DNA of 64,000 nt from Leifsonia poae. GTDB lineage: Bacteria > Actinomycetota > Actinomycetes > Actinomycetales > Microbacteriaceae. The DNA lies in the NCBI RefSeq assembly GCF_027921845.1, contig NZ_BSEN01000015.1, positions 62,001 to 126,000 of the forward strand. Direction: 5' to 3'. Positions 40,915 to 49,609 of the stretch are shown here, one piece after another. The notes under the pieces are model-generated. The model was given only the letters and a program-made list of their open reading frames with translations, searched no databases and had not been told where the DNA came from. The position numbers and the translations under genes are program-made. Numbering within the stretch: position 1 is the stretch's first letter; each line of letters opens with the position of its first letter.

Positions 40915-41841
40915 GTGCCCAGAGTCGTTCAGTTCGACGAGTTCGGTTCGCGCGATGCCCTGAAGGTGGTCGACCGGCCGCGACAGTGGCCGGGGCCCGG
41001 CCAGATCCTGGTGAGGGTCATGGCGGCGGGTCTCAATCCGATGGACACGAAGGCGTATCGGGATGAACGCGCGGCCGGGCGCATGGGTGTCACGGTGCCG
41101 AGCGGCATGGGTCAGGACTTCGCCGGCTTCGTCGAGGAGCTCGGCGACGGTGTGTCCCGCTTCACGGTGGGGCAGTCCGTGTTCGGCACGGCGCCGTTCG
41201 CCTCGATGGCCGACTTCGCGATCGTGCAGGAGGACGGTCAGGTCGTGGTGAAGCCCGATCCGGTCACGTTCGAGGTCGGCGGCTCGCTCGGCGTCGTCGC
41301 GCGTACGGCGATGGCGAGTGCGCGCTCGCTCGGACTGGGCGAGAATGACACCGTGCTGGTCAGTGCGGCGGCAGGCGGGGTCGGCATCCTGGCCGCGCAG
41401 CTGGCCGTGCGCGCCGGAGCGACCGTGATCGGAACCGCGAGCGTCGAGAACCACGAGTTCCTCGAGGGGCTCGGCATCATCCCCGTCGAGTACGGCGACG
41501 GCCTCGCCGACCGGGTGCGCGAGGTGCTCGACGACGGCGACCGGGTCACGGCGGTGCTCGACAACCACGGCCCCGACACGATCGACACGGCGATCGAGCT
41601 CGGCGTTCCCGTCGACCGCATCAACACGATCGCCGCGTTCGGGCCCGCCGCACGCGGTGCGCACACCGTCGGGGGGTCCTCCGCCACGAACGACGACATG
41701 AGCGAGATCGCCGAGCTCCTCGCCGAGAACGAACTGGTGCTCCCGATCGACTCGATCTTCCCGATCGAGCGCGTCATCGAGGCCTACAGCCGACTCGAGG
41801 CGGGCCACGTGCGCGGCAAGATCGTCGTCGTCACCGAGTAG
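40915..41841 (+). CDS. NADP-dependent quinone-oxidoreductase-like (MDR family) protein
   Basis: The 308-residue protein belongs to the zinc-free medium-chain dehydrogenase/quinone reductase group: ILVRVMAAGLNPMDTKAYRD, GMGQDFAGFVEELGDGV, the NADPH-binding VLVSAAAGGVGILAAQLAV and GHVRGKIVVV. No zinc-binding Cys cluster is present. The physiological substrate is unknown. GAGAGGAG precedes the GTG. Confidence 0.87.
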   Translation: MPRVVQFDEFGSRDALKVVDRPRQWPGPGQILVRVMAAGLNPMDTKAYRDERAAGRMGVTVPSGMGQDFAGFVEELGDGVSRFTVGQSVFGTAPFASMADFAIVQEDGQVVVKPDPVTFEVGGSLGVVARTAMASARSLGLGENDTVLVSAAAGGVGILAAQLAVRAGATVIGTASVENHEFLEGLGIIPVEYGDGLADRVREVLDDGDRVTAVLDNHGPDTIDTAIELGVPVDRINTIAAFGPAARGAHTVGGSSATNDDMSEIAELLAENELVLPIDSIFPIERVIEAYSRLEAGHVRGKIVVVTE

Positions 41842-41859
41842 CGCGTCGGAGCGCGGCGT

Positions 41860-41865
41860 TAGACT
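41860..41865 (+). promoter_or_regulatory. -10 box of the DUF1761 gene
   Basis: TAGACT, 27 nt before the ATG at 41893; the leader contains GAGGGAGC. Confidence 0.45.
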
Positions 41866-41892
41866 CCGAGCAGTCTCGAAGAGGGAGCACGA

Positions 41893-42321
41893 ATGGTACC
41901 TGCCATCAACTACTGGGCGGTCCTGATCGCCACGGCCTCCAGCATGGTGGTCGGCTCGATCTGGTACGCACGCGGCGTGTTCGGCGCCTATTGGATGCGG
42001 CTGGTCGGCCACGACGAGGAGTCGATGCGGCGCGGGGCGGCGTTCCCGCTCATCATCACCGTGGTCGTGAGCTTCATCACGGCGTGGGTGCTCGCCGGTG
42101 CGACCGACATCTCCTTCCACTTCTACGGCGGCTCGTTCTTCTGGAATGCGGTACTCACCGCCGGCGTGCTGTGGGCCGGCTTCACCGCGGCCAGGATGGT
42201 CACCCATGACGCGTTCGACCGGAGGCCGAGCAGCCTGACCGTTCTCAACCTGGCACACGAGTTGGTGACCGTCGTCGTGATGGCGATCATCATCGGCGTG
42301 TGGCCGCCCGCGGGCGCATGA
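41893..42321 (+). CDS. DUF1761 membrane protein
   Basis: The 142-residue protein has four predicted membrane segments and the DUF1761 features INYWAVLIATASSMVVGSIWY near the start and FFWNAVLTAGVLWAGFTAARM in the middle. The function is unknown. GAGGGAGC precedes the ATG, and its stop overlaps the start of the next gene (ATGA). Confidence 0.85.
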   Translation: MVPAINYWAVLIATASSMVVGSIWYARGVFGAYWMRLVGHDEESMRRGAAFPLIITVVVSFITAWVLAGATDISFHFYGGSFFWNAVLTAGVLWAGFTAARMVTHDAFDRRPSSLTVLNLAHELVTVVVMAIIIGVWPPAGA

Positions 42322-42725
42322 TCGCCGACGAGCTGGCCCGCGAGCTGCGGGCCGCCGGGCTCAGCTGGCACCCGGTCTCCGGCGACACCTTCGCGATCGA
42401 TCGCTCCGAGCTGGCGGGCGACCGCTTCACCGTCAGCGAGATGACCATCGAGCCCCACGAATTCGACACCGGCACGATCCTCGGTTTCAACGGCACGACC
42501 GAGTGGGCGCTCGACTCGCTCGCGCTGGAGGACGCACTCTGGATCCCGCGCGAGGACCAGCTGCGGGAGCTGCTGGGCGGATCGTTCCGTCATCTCGCCC
42601 GCACGTCCGACGGCTATCGGGTGACCATCCTGCTGGCCGGAGAGGATCGGTACTTCGACGAGGAGGACGCCGCGACAGCCTACGGCCGCGCGCTGCTCTC
42701 GCTGATCGGGGCCACCGTCTCCTGA
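42318..42725 (+). CDS. Conserved hypothetical protein of 135 residues
   Basis: Soluble, mildly acidic protein starting MIADELARELRAAGLSWHPV. It alternates strands and helices and ends in AATAYGRALLSLIGATVS. Similar actinobacterial proteins are sometimes labelled pilus assembly (CpaE) proteins; I see no ATPase motif to support that. The start is coupled to the DUF1761 stop (ATGA). Its last 46 bases overlap the 3' end of the convergent 2-hydroxyacid oxidase gene. Confidence 0.7.
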   Translation: MIADELARELRAAGLSWHPVSGDTFAIDRSELAGDRFTVSEMTIEPHEFDTGTILGFNGTTEWALDSLALEDALWIPREDQLRELLGGSFRHLARTSDGYRVTILLAGEDRYFDEEDAATAYGRALLSLIGATVS

Positions 42726-44023
42726 CGGGAGACGGGATGCCGGGGCGGGGCGAGGACCGCCGGCGAGAGCTCTGCGACGGCACGGCCGCCCGCGAGCCCG
42801 AGCGTGATGTCGAGCTCGGCGATCAGGTTGCGCAGCAGTTCGCGCACGCCGGCCTCGCCTGCCACCGCGAGCGCGTAGACGTAGGGGCGGCCGATCGCGA
42901 CCGCCGTGGCCCCGAGCGCGAGCGCGATGAGCACGTCGGCACCGCCGCGCACCCCGCTGTCGAACAGCACGGGGAGCCGCCCTGCGACCCGCTCGACGAT
43001 CGCGGGGAGGGCGTCGAGCGAGGCCACCTCGCCGTCGATCTGCCGTCCGCCGTGCGTCGACACCTGCACTGCATCCATCCCGGCGTCGATCGCGCGCTCC
43101 GCGTCATCCGGGTGCAGGATGCCCTTCAGCATGATCGGCAGGCGGGTGCGTTCGCGCAGGAACGCCAGGTCGCCCCAGGTGAGCGCGGGGTTCGCGAAGA
43201 CATCGAGGAAGGTCTCGACGGCGGCCAACGGTTCGGGCGAGCGCAGGTTCTGCCTGATGGTTCCGGGATGGCGGCGCAGGATGCTCGCGAACGAGCCGAT
43301 CGTCGCCGGTGTGACCGCGGTGCGCGCGCGGGTGTAGCCGGCGTCGACGCGCGCCTTCACGAGCTGCCGGAACACCGGATCGCTGGTGTACTGCGCGATG
43401 CCGCGGCCGCGGCTGAAGGGCAGGTAGCCGAGATCGAGATCGCGGGGTCGCCAGCCGAGCACGTGCGTGTCCAGGGTGACGACGATGGCCTCGCAGCCGG
43501 AGCGCTCCGCGCGTTCGACGAGGCTGGCGACCAGATCGCTCGACGAGCTCCAGTAGAGCTGGAACCAGCGGGCGGAGCCGGGGGAGACCTCGTCCATCGC
43601 GGAGGCGACCGTCTCCATGGGCGTCGAGGCCTGGTTCGACAGCACCACCGGCACGCCCAGTGAGGCGGCAGCGCGGGCGGCGGCGGCATCCGCACCGGGA
43701 TGCGCCAGGTCGAGCACGCCGATCGGCGCGAGCAGCAGCGGGGTCGCGCGGCGACGGCCGAACAGGTCGATGCTCAGGTCGCGGTCGGCCACGTCGCGGA
43801 GCACGCGGGGCACGATCCGGTGGCGCCCGAACGCGGCGGTATCGGCGCCGTCTGTGCGTTCGAGCCCGGCCGAGCCCGCCACGTAGGCGAACGCGGCGCG
43901 GGACATCCGGCGCCGTGCGAGGCGCTCGAGTTCGCGGAACCCGGTCGGGATGCGCGGGGTGCGGCCGGCGACGCCGGCGCGATAGATCTCCGATTGGGCA
44001 TCGCGTCCGGCACTGGCGGTCAT
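42680..44023 (-). CDS. FMN-dependent alpha-hydroxy-acid oxidase (lactate 2-monooxygenase-like)
   Basis: The 447-residue protein has the FMN-dehydrogenase barrel: RRMSRAAFAYVAGSAGLERT, PLLLAPIGVLDLAHPGAD, QLYWSSSSDLVASLVERAER, LPIMLKGILHPDDAERA and the active-site STHGGRQIDGEVA, with FDSGVRGGADVLIALALGA at the FMN phosphate. The long form with a PFSRGRGIAQY insertion suggests lactate monooxygenase rather than glycolate oxidase. The start is ATG 44023, with a CACAAT hexamer 6 nt upstream. Its last 15 codons overlap a convergent gene. Confidence 0.9.
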   Translation of the reverse strand: MTASAGRDAQSEIYRAGVAGRTPRIPTGFRELERLARRRMSRAAFAYVAGSAGLERTDGADTAAFGRHRIVPRVLRDVADRDLSIDLFGRRRATPLLLAPIGVLDLAHPGADAAAARAAASLGVPVVLSNQASTPMETVASAMDEVSPGSARWFQLYWSSSSDLVASLVERAERSGCEAIVVTLDTHVLGWRPRDLDLGYLPFSRGRGIAQYTSDPVFRQLVKARVDAGYTRARTAVTPATIGSFASILRRHPGTIRQNLRSPEPLAAVETFLDVFANPALTWGDLAFLRERTRLPIMLKGILHPDDAERAIDAGMDAVQVSTHGGRQIDGEVASLDALPAIVERVAGRLPVLFDSGVRGGADVLIALALGATAVAIGRPYVYALAVAGEAGVRELLRNLIAELDITLGLAGGRAVAELSPAVLAPPRHPVSRQETVAPISESSARP

Positions 44024-44029
44024 GGCACC

Positions 44030-44058
44030 ATTGTGCACCGCCGCGCATGTGTCACCAT
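44030..44058. promoter_or_regulatory. Divergent weak -10 hexamers (CANNNT type)
   Basis: CACAAT (44030-44035, minus) lies 6 nt before the ATG at 44023, and CACCAT (44053-44058, plus) lies 6 nt before the ATG at 44065. Both have the spacing of the TANNNT boxes but a weaker first dinucleotide. Confidence 0.3.
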
Positions 44059-44064
44059 GAACCC

Positions 44065-44466
44065 ATGACCGCTCAACCGTTCTTCCAGGCGATCGCCATC
44101 GGCTTCGAGATCGTCGGCGTCAGTGCGATGGTCATCGGGTTCGTCGTCGCCGTGGCCATCGCGCTGCGCGCGTGGATCCGCACCAAGGACGGGGCGATCG
44201 GCTTCCGCACCCTGCGGGAGAGCTTCGGAGGGGTCATCCTGCTCGGGCTCGAGATCCTGGTGGCCGCCGATCTCGTGCGCACCGTCACGTCGACGCCCTC
44301 GCTGACCGATGCCTTCGTGCTCGCGTTGATCGTGCTGATCAGGACCGTGCTCAGTTTCTCGCTTCAGATCGAGATCGACGGGGTGGCGCCATGGCGGCGC
44401 GCGCTCGTCACCGGCCCCGAGGTCATGGCCAGGGCTGCGAAGCGGTCGGGCGACGCGACGGCCTGA
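44065..44466 (+). CDS. DUF1622 membrane protein
   Basis: The 133-residue protein has three predicted membrane segments and the DUF1622 pattern FEIVGVSAMVIGFVVAVAIA, RESFGGVILLGLEILVAADL and IVLIRTVLSFSLQIEIDG. The function is unknown. The ATG at 44065 matches the family N-terminus. It is convergent with the DUF5997 gene; the gap between them is a 16-bp tandem array. Confidence 0.85.
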   Translation: MTAQPFFQAIAIGFEIVGVSAMVIGFVVAVAIALRAWIRTKDGAIGFRTLRESFGGVILLGLEILVAADLVRTVTSTPSLTDAFVLALIVLIRTVLSFSLQIEIDGVAPWRRALVTGPEVMARAAKRSGDATA

Positions 44467-44474
44467 ACCGATCG

Positions 44475-44538
44475 GCCGGCGCCGATGCCGGCCGGCGCCG
44501 GGCTCAGCCCGCGCCCAGGTCAGCCGGCGCCGATATCA
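44475..44538. repeat. 16-bp tandem repeat, four copies, ending in the DUF5997 stop codon
   Basis: Units start at 44475, 44491, 44507 and 44523 and follow GCCGGCGCCGNNNTCA with substitutions. The last three bases (TCA, 44536-44538) are the reverse complement of the DUF5997 stop. The array fills the gap between two convergent stop codons. Confidence 0.8.
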
Positions 44539-44931
44539 GCTCTCGGTGCGAGCCGCGCGTTCGGCGTTGCGGGCCTTCACGCGGGCGTTCTCCGCGCGTA
44601 CCGCCGCCTGCGTCGCGCGCTCCTGCACGAGCCAGGCCGGGGGAGCGGCGAGGAGGTCTTTGATCTCCGCCGTGGTCAGCGCCTGGTCGACGCCGGAGCG
44701 TGCCAGACCGCTGATCGAGATGCCCAGCTTCTGAGCGACCACCTCGCGCGGGTGCGGGCCGTCGGCGCGCAAGGTCGCGAGCCACGCGGGAGGGGCAGCC
44801 GTCAGTTCGGCGAGCTCGCTGCGGCTCACCTCGCGGTCGCGGAACTCCTCGGGGGCCGCAGGGAGGTAGATCCCGAGCTTCTTGGCCGCCGTGGCCGCCT
44901 TCATCGTCTGGGACTTCTTCTCCGCGCTCAT
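44536..44931 (-). CDS. DUF5997 protein
   Basis: The 131-residue protein has two repeats of a helical unit ending in APPAWL (RSELAELTAAPPAWLATL and AEIKDLLAAPPAWLVQE), preceded by KAATAAKKLGIYLPAAPEEF, as in DUF5997. The C-terminus is Arg/Ala-rich. The function is unknown. It is divergent from the LysR-type effector-domain gene with a 43-bp gap holding both -10 boxes, an arrangement that suggests linked roles. The ATG 44931 is 7 nt from a TACCCT box. Confidence 0.82.
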   Translation of the reverse strand: MSAEKKSQTMKAATAAKKLGIYLPAAPEEFRDREVSRSELAELTAAPPAWLATLRADGPHPREVVAQKLGISISGLARSGVDQALTTAEIKDLLAAPPAWLVQERATQAAVRAENARVKARNAERAARTES

Positions 44932-44938
44932 GACTCCA

Positions 44939-44967
44939 AGGGTATCGTCCGGCGGGGCCGGTACCCT
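44939..44967. promoter_or_regulatory. Divergent leaderless -10 boxes of the DUF5997 and LysR-domain genes
   Basis: TACCCT at 44939-44944 (minus) and TACCCT at 44962-44967 (plus) each lie 7 nt from their start codons (44931 and 44975). The identical hexamers make the intergenic region nearly symmetrical. Confidence 0.55.
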
Positions 44968-44974
44968 TACGAGC

Positions 44975-45694
44975 ATGGTGTCCACGTTCACGATCGCTTT
45001 CCCGCTCGGCGTGACGGTCGGCAAATGGACCAGGGTGTTCGAGCAGCGGCACCCCTCCGTCGAACTCAGGGTCGTGCGCATGGAGCTCGCCGATCAGCAC
45101 CGGATGCTCGTCAGCGGCGACGCCGACATGGCGTTCGTGCGCGAACCGCTCGACACCGACGGACTGCACCTCATCCCGCTGTATGCGGAGGACATCGTCG
45201 TGGCGATGAGCCATGAGCACCTCCTCACGCTCGAGAAGAAGCTGCATCGTGCCGACCTCGCCGACCAGACGGTGCTCGACGACGACCCCTCGGAGGGGCT
45301 GTTCCGCACGATCGCGGGAGGCACCGGGGTCGCCGTGCTCCCGCAGTCCGTCGCGAAGGTGTTCCGGCGTAGAGATGTCGTCGCGATGACGCTCGAGGAC
45401 GCCGAGCCGAGCAGCGTCGGGCTGGCGTGGCCGCGCGAGGGTCAGCATCCGCTCGTCGACGAGTTCATCGGGATCGTCCGCGGCCGCACGGCGCACAGCT
45501 CCCGCAATCCGGAGGTGGCGGCGACGGAGGCAGCGCAGGGCAAGAAGGGCGCGAAGAAAGCCGCGAAGGCGGCCGCGCAGCCGAAGGGCGGCAGCAAGAG
45601 CGGCGGCACGAAAGGCGCAGCAGCGCGCGGCGGAAAGAAGCCGGGCTCGCCGCGCGGTCAGGTCACGAGACGTGCACGGCGGGGCGGCGCTTGA
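44975..45694 (+). CDS. LysR-type effector-binding domain without HTH, with histone-H1-like tail
   Basis: Residues 1-175 of this 239-residue protein form a LysR substrate-binding domain ([48 protein letters not shown]), but the N-terminal DNA-binding winged helix is absent. The ATG follows a TACCCT -10 box by 7 nt, which confirms the short form. Residues 188-239 are a Lys/Ala/Gly/Arg-rich tail ([17 protein letters not shown]) like histone H1 or HU tails, possibly binding DNA or RNA non-specifically. It is divergent from DUF5997. Its 3' end overlaps the convergent permease by 32 bp. Confidence 0.82.
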   Translation: MVSTFTIAFPLGVTVGKWTRVFEQRHPSVELRVVRMELADQHRMLVSGDADMAFVREPLDTDGLHLIPLYAEDIVVAMSHEHLLTLEKKLHRADLADQTVLDDDPSEGLFRTIAGGTGVAVLPQSVAKVFRRRDVVAMTLEDAEPSSVGLAWPREGQHPLVDEFIGIVRGRTAHSSRNPEVAATEAAQGKKGAKKAAKAAAQPKGGSKSGGTKGAAARGGKKPGSPRGQVTRRARRGGA

Positions 45695-47660
45695 CGTCCT
45701 TCTCCGCCTCGCGCAGCACTTCGCGGGTCACGGGCGCCACATCGCCGACACCCGTGATGAGGAAGCGGAACATGTTGGAGATCGGGTTCCCCTTCGCCCA
45801 CTCGAAGTAGATGGTCGGTACGACCCCGGTGACGTCGCGGATCTCCATCAGCACCGCCGCGATCGTGTTCGGCACATTGCCACTCTTCACCTGGAGCACG
45901 CGGTAGCCGTGCTTCACCACGCCGTGCACCTCCAGGTCTTCTTCGAAGTCGGACGAGTCGGAGGGGTAGACCTCGAGGAAGATCGTGCGCGCCCGCTGCG
46001 GGATGTGGCTGAACTTGCGCTCGTCCTTGTTCTTCTGCGCGTACTCCTTGTCGGTGTCGACGTCGGGTTCGTGGGCGATGATGCGGATCTCGCCCTCCTC
46101 GGCGTCTTCGAGGATGAAGTCGAGGGCCGTCACGTCGAAGGTGACACTGGTGGCGCGCAGCTGGAAGGAGCGACCGATGCGCGAGACGATCGAGATCACC
46201 AGGATGCCGATGATGAAGAGCGTCGCGATGCGCAGGCCGTCGGGCCGCTCGAAGATGTTGACGATGGTCGTGTAGACGAAGATCGCGGTGATGATCGCGT
46301 AGACGACCGTGCGCCTCGGCTGCTTCTTGCGATAGGCCGACAGGGCGACCGCGAGCGACGCCGACGTGATGAGCACCAGCACGCCGGTCGCGTATGCCCC
46401 GCCCTGGGCGTCCACGCTGGCCTGGAACACCAGGGTGATGATGAACGCGATGGCGGTGAACACCAGCACGAGCGGTCGCACGGCCCGCGCCCACTGGGGT
46501 GCCATCCCGTAGCGGGGCAGGTAGCGCGGCACCAGGTTGAGCAGGCCGGCCATCGCCGAGGCGCCGGCGAACCACAGGATCAGGATGGTGCTCAGGTCGT
46601 AGACCGAGCCGAAGATGTTGCCCAGGTACTCGTGGGCGAGGTACGCGAGCGCTCGGCCGTTCGCCGGGCCGCCGGGCTGGAAGTCCTTCTGCCGGATGAG
46701 CAGCGTCGTCGTGAAGCTCGACGTGATCAGGAAGACGCTCATGATCAGCGCCGAGGTGGTGAGCAGGCGGTGGGCGCCCTGGATGCGGCCGGCCGGGCGC
46801 GCAGGATCGTCGTCGGCCTTGCCCTTGATCTGAGGCATGACGGCGACGCCGGTCTCGAAGCCGGACAGGCCGAGGGCCAGTTTGGGGAAGACGAGCAGAG
46901 CGATGGCCACGATCATGATCGGGTCGCCGTGCTGTGTGAAGAGCGCCGACCACCAGTCGGTGACGGCGGTGGGGTGCTGGAACACCTGCACGATCGAGGT
47001 GGTCACGACGACGACGTTCAGTGCGAGGTAGACCGCGACGAGCACGACGGCGATGCCGATCGCCTCACGGAAGCCCTTGAGGAACACGGCGGCCAGCAGG
47101 GCGAGCAGGAACAGAGTGATGCCCACCTGATTGCCGTGGAACCATTCGGGCGTGTACGGGTTCTCGATGGCGTGCGCGGAGGCGTCCGCCGCCGACAGCG
47201 TGATCGTGATCATGAAGTCGGTCGCGGCGAACCCGAGCAGCACGAGCACGAACAGCTTGCCGGCCCACCAGGGCAGCAGGCGCTCGAGCATCGCGATCGA
47301 TCCGGAGCCCTTGAAGCTCTCGCGGGCGACGCGGCGGTACACCGGGAGGGCGCCGAGCAGCGTCAGCGCCACCAGCACCACCGTTGCGAAGGGCGAGATC
47401 AGTCCGGCTGCGAGAGCCGCGATGGCCGGCTGGTAGCCCAGCGTCGAGAAGTAGTCGACGCCGGTGAGGCACATGACCTGCCACCACGAGTGCGTGCGCT
47501 CAGGACGCCGGGCGTGCGGGCCCTGGTGCTCGCCGCGTTCGTCGATGAGGCCGGAGAGGAGCCAGTGCCGGAACACGCCGACCTTGGCCGGCCGGGCCAC
47601 ATTGTGCGCCTGGCCGGGAACGGGGACCTCGGGCCGCTGGCCCGTGGAAGTGCTGGACAT
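45663..47660 (-). CDS. APC-family amino acid/polyamine permease
   Basis: The 665-residue protein has a hydrophilic N-terminus (about 60 residues), about 12 membrane helices beginning at [20 protein letters not shown], the [17 protein letters not shown] segment, and a C-terminal cytosolic domain of about 190 residues after the last helix. Amino-acid permeases of this APC-superfamily type are common in Micrococcales; the transported substrate is unknown. AAGGATC precedes the ATG. The C-terminal domain may be regulatory. Confidence 0.87.
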   Translation of the reverse strand: MSSTSTGQRPEVPVPGQAHNVARPAKVGVFRHWLLSGLIDERGEHQGPHARRPERTHSWWQVMCLTGVDYFSTLGYQPAIAALAAGLISPFATVVLVALTLLGALPVYRRVARESFKGSGSIAMLERLLPWWAGKLFVLVLLGFAATDFMITITLSAADASAHAIENPYTPEWFHGNQVGITLFLLALLAAVFLKGFREAIGIAVVLVAVYLALNVVVVTTSIVQVFQHPTAVTDWWSALFTQHGDPIMIVAIALLVFPKLALGLSGFETGVAVMPQIKGKADDDPARPAGRIQGAHRLLTTSALIMSVFLITSSFTTTLLIRQKDFQPGGPANGRALAYLAHEYLGNIFGSVYDLSTILILWFAGASAMAGLLNLVPRYLPRYGMAPQWARAVRPLVLVFTAIAFIITLVFQASVDAQGGAYATGVLVLITSASLAVALSAYRKKQPRRTVVYAIITAIFVYTTIVNIFERPDGLRIATLFIIGILVISIVSRIGRSFQLRATSVTFDVTALDFILEDAEEGEIRIIAHEPDVDTDKEYAQKNKDERKFSHIPQRARTIFLEVYPSDSSDFEEDLEVHGVVKHGYRVLQVKSGNVPNTIAAVLMEIRDVTGVVPTIYFEWAKGNPISNMFRFLITGVGDVAPVTREVLREAEKDVKRRPAVHVS

Positions 47661-47706
47661 GAGATCCTTCGTCGACCGGCCTACAACTGAGCCTCAGCGT
47701 ACCCGT

Positions 47707-49266
47707 TCACCAGGGGGAGATGCGGTAGTCCTTGAGGAAGACGCCGTAGAGGTCGTCCCCGGCCTCGCCGCGCACGACCGGGTCGTACACCCGGGCGGCG
47801 CCGTCGACCAGGTCGAGGGGCGCGTGGAACCCCTCCTCGGCCAGCCGGACCTTCGTGTAGTGCGGGCGCTCGTCGGTGATCCAGCCGGTGTCGACGCTCG
47901 TCATCAGGATGCCGTCGGTCTCGAACATCTCGCCGGCGCTCGTGCGCGTGAGCATGTTGAGGGCGGCCTTCGCCATGTTGGTGTGCGGGTGTCCCGGGCC
48001 CTTGTAACGGCGGCTGAACACGCCCTCCATCGCCGAGACGTTCACGATGTACGCGCGCCCGGCCTCGGTCGCGGCCATCGATGCTCGCAGGCGGCTGATC
48101 AGCAGGAAGGGCGCTGTGGTGTTGCAGAGCTGCACCTCGAGCATCTCGAGCGGGTCGACATCCTGAACGGCCTGCGTCCAGCTGTTGACGCGGTTGACGT
48201 CGGGCACGAGACCGCCGGCGTCGATCGCGCTGCCGTCGGCGTGACGGGCGAGGGACGACGAGCCGGGAGCCATCGCAAGGGCGGCGAGGTCGTCGGCGGT
48301 GAGTGCGGACGGCGCCGCCTGTTCCGCGATGGTGCCCGCGAGGCTCGCCACGGACAGCAGCGGATGCGACGCCACGCTGGCCTCGAGCGCCTGCGGGTGC
48401 GGGTCGTTGGTGTGACCGAAGGTCTCCATCTCGGGCAGCGGGCCGTCGGGCAGGGGCTTCGACTCCGCCTCGGCGAGCAACGAGTACGAGCCGGGGGAAC
48501 GCCGCACCGTCTGGGCGGCGTTGTTGATCAGGATGTCGAGGGGGCCCTGCGTGGCGACCGAGTCGGCGAGGGCGATCACCTGGGCGGGGTCGCGCAGGTC
48601 GATGCCGACCACGCGCAGGCGGTGCAGCCAGTCGCCCGCGTCGGGGAGCGAGGAGAACCGGCGAACGGCATCCCGCGGGAACCGGGTGGTGATGGTCAGG
48701 TGGGCACCATCGCGCAGCAGGCGCAGGGCGATGTGCATCCCGATCTTGGCGCGGCCGCCCGTGAGCAGCGCGCGCTTGCCCGTGAGGTCGGTGCGAGCGG
48801 TGCGCTTCGCGTGGCTGAGCGCTGCGCAGTCGGGGCAGAGCTGGTGATAGAACGCGTCGACGAGCGTGTAGTGCTGCTTGCAGATGTAGCAGGCGCGGGA
48901 CTTGAGCAGGGTGCCCGCCGACGATCCGCTGGCGCTCGTGGTGAGGTCGGCGCCGCGCGTCTCGTCGTCGATGCGGTCGGGAGCGCCGGTGGCGGTCGCC
49001 GCCACGACGGCCTTGTCGTTCTCGGCGACGGCCGCGCGGATCTGACGACGGCGCTCCTGCTTGACGGATTTGAACATCCGGGCGGTGGCGTGGCGCACGC
49101 TCACGAAGTCGGGGTGCTCCTCGTCGAGCAGGTGGAGGTCGGCCAGCACGCGGAGGGTCGTCGCGAGGTCATCGGGGTCGATGGACGCGGAGTTCGCCGC
49201 AGCGGTCAGCGCGTCGACGGTCAGATCGGAGGCGTCGGCGTTCGAGGAGGGGGAGTCGGGGAGCAC
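47707..49266 (-). CDS. Zinc-finger-containing short-chain dehydrogenase-like protein
   Basis: The 519-residue protein has a charged N-terminal region (1-120), a four-Cys zinc-binding knuckle (C126-x2-C129, C144-x2-C147), then an SDR Rossmann domain (LLTGGRAKIGMHIALRLL, LDILINNAAQT). SDR active sites use Ser-Tyr-x3-Lys; here VNVSAMEGVF keeps the Ser but the Lys segment reads HTNMAKAAL, with Thr where Tyr is expected. Catalysis may be altered or absent. GTG 49266 is supported by a TAGAAT -10 box 6 nt upstream. Confidence 0.83.
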   Translation of the reverse strand: MLPDSPSSNADASDLTVDALTAAANSASIDPDDLATTLRVLADLHLLDEEHPDFVSVRHATARMFKSVKQERRRQIRAAVAENDKAVVAATATGAPDRIDDETRGADLTTSASGSSAGTLLKSRACYICKQHYTLVDAFYHQLCPDCAALSHAKRTARTDLTGKRALLTGGRAKIGMHIALRLLRDGAHLTITTRFPRDAVRRFSSLPDAGDWLHRLRVVGIDLRDPAQVIALADSVATQGPLDILINNAAQTVRRSPGSYSLLAEAESKPLPDGPLPEMETFGHTNDPHPQALEASVASHPLLSVASLAGTIAEQAAPSALTADDLAALAMAPGSSSLARHADGSAIDAGGLVPDVNRVNSWTQAVQDVDPLEMLEVQLCNTTAPFLLISRLRASMAATEAGRAYIVNVSAMEGVFSRRYKGPGHPHTNMAKAALNMLTRTSAGEMFETDGILMTSVDTGWITDERPHYTKVRLAEEGFHAPLDLVDGAARVYDPVVRGEAGDDLYGVFLKDYRISPW

Positions 49267-49272
49267 CGGAGA

Positions 49273-49278
49273 ATTCTA
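49273..49278 (-). promoter_or_regulatory. -10 box of the zinc-finger SDR gene (leaderless type)
   Basis: TAGAAT on the minus strand, 6 nt before the GTG at 49266. Confidence 0.55.
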
Positions 49279-49333
49279 GGCGATCGCGGGTGGGAGCAGT
49301 CCGTGAGCGGCGATCAGGCGGCGTGGTGCCGGC

Positions 49334-49609
49334 TCACTCCACCGCGAGCTCCAGCCATTCGAGGCCGCGCAGGTCGATGCACACCCGGCCGGGCTCTTCG
49401 ACGGCCTTCGCCAGGACGTCGCCGCAGATCGAGCAGCGCAGCACGAGGCCGTGGTCGTTCGGGTACACGCGCGCCCGCGCCACCACCGCGATGTCGCCGC
49501 AGTGCGCGCACCGGCCGCGCGCGCTCGTGACGTCGACGGCGAACAGTTCCGACAGCAGCCCCGCCGCCGCGTTGCCGTCCAGATAGCCCATGTCGGTCAG
49601 GTCGCTCAT
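49334..49609 (-). CDS. Small zinc-ribbon protein (DUF6510-like)
   Basis: The 91-residue protein has two CxxC knuckles (GRCAHCGDIAVVARARVYP and LRCSICGDVLAKAVEEPG), forming a probable zinc ribbon, after a conserved helix YLDGNAAAGLLSELFAVDVT. It resembles DUF6510. No function is known. Its ATG overlaps the flavin-reductase stop (ATGA), making it the third gene of the sulfite-oxidase-like operon and therefore likely to serve that enzyme pair. Confidence 0.8.
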   Translation of the reverse strand: MSDLTDMGYLDGNAAAGLLSELFAVDVTSARGRCAHCGDIAVVARARVYPNDHGLVLRCSICGDVLAKAVEEPGRVCIDLRGLEWLELAVE

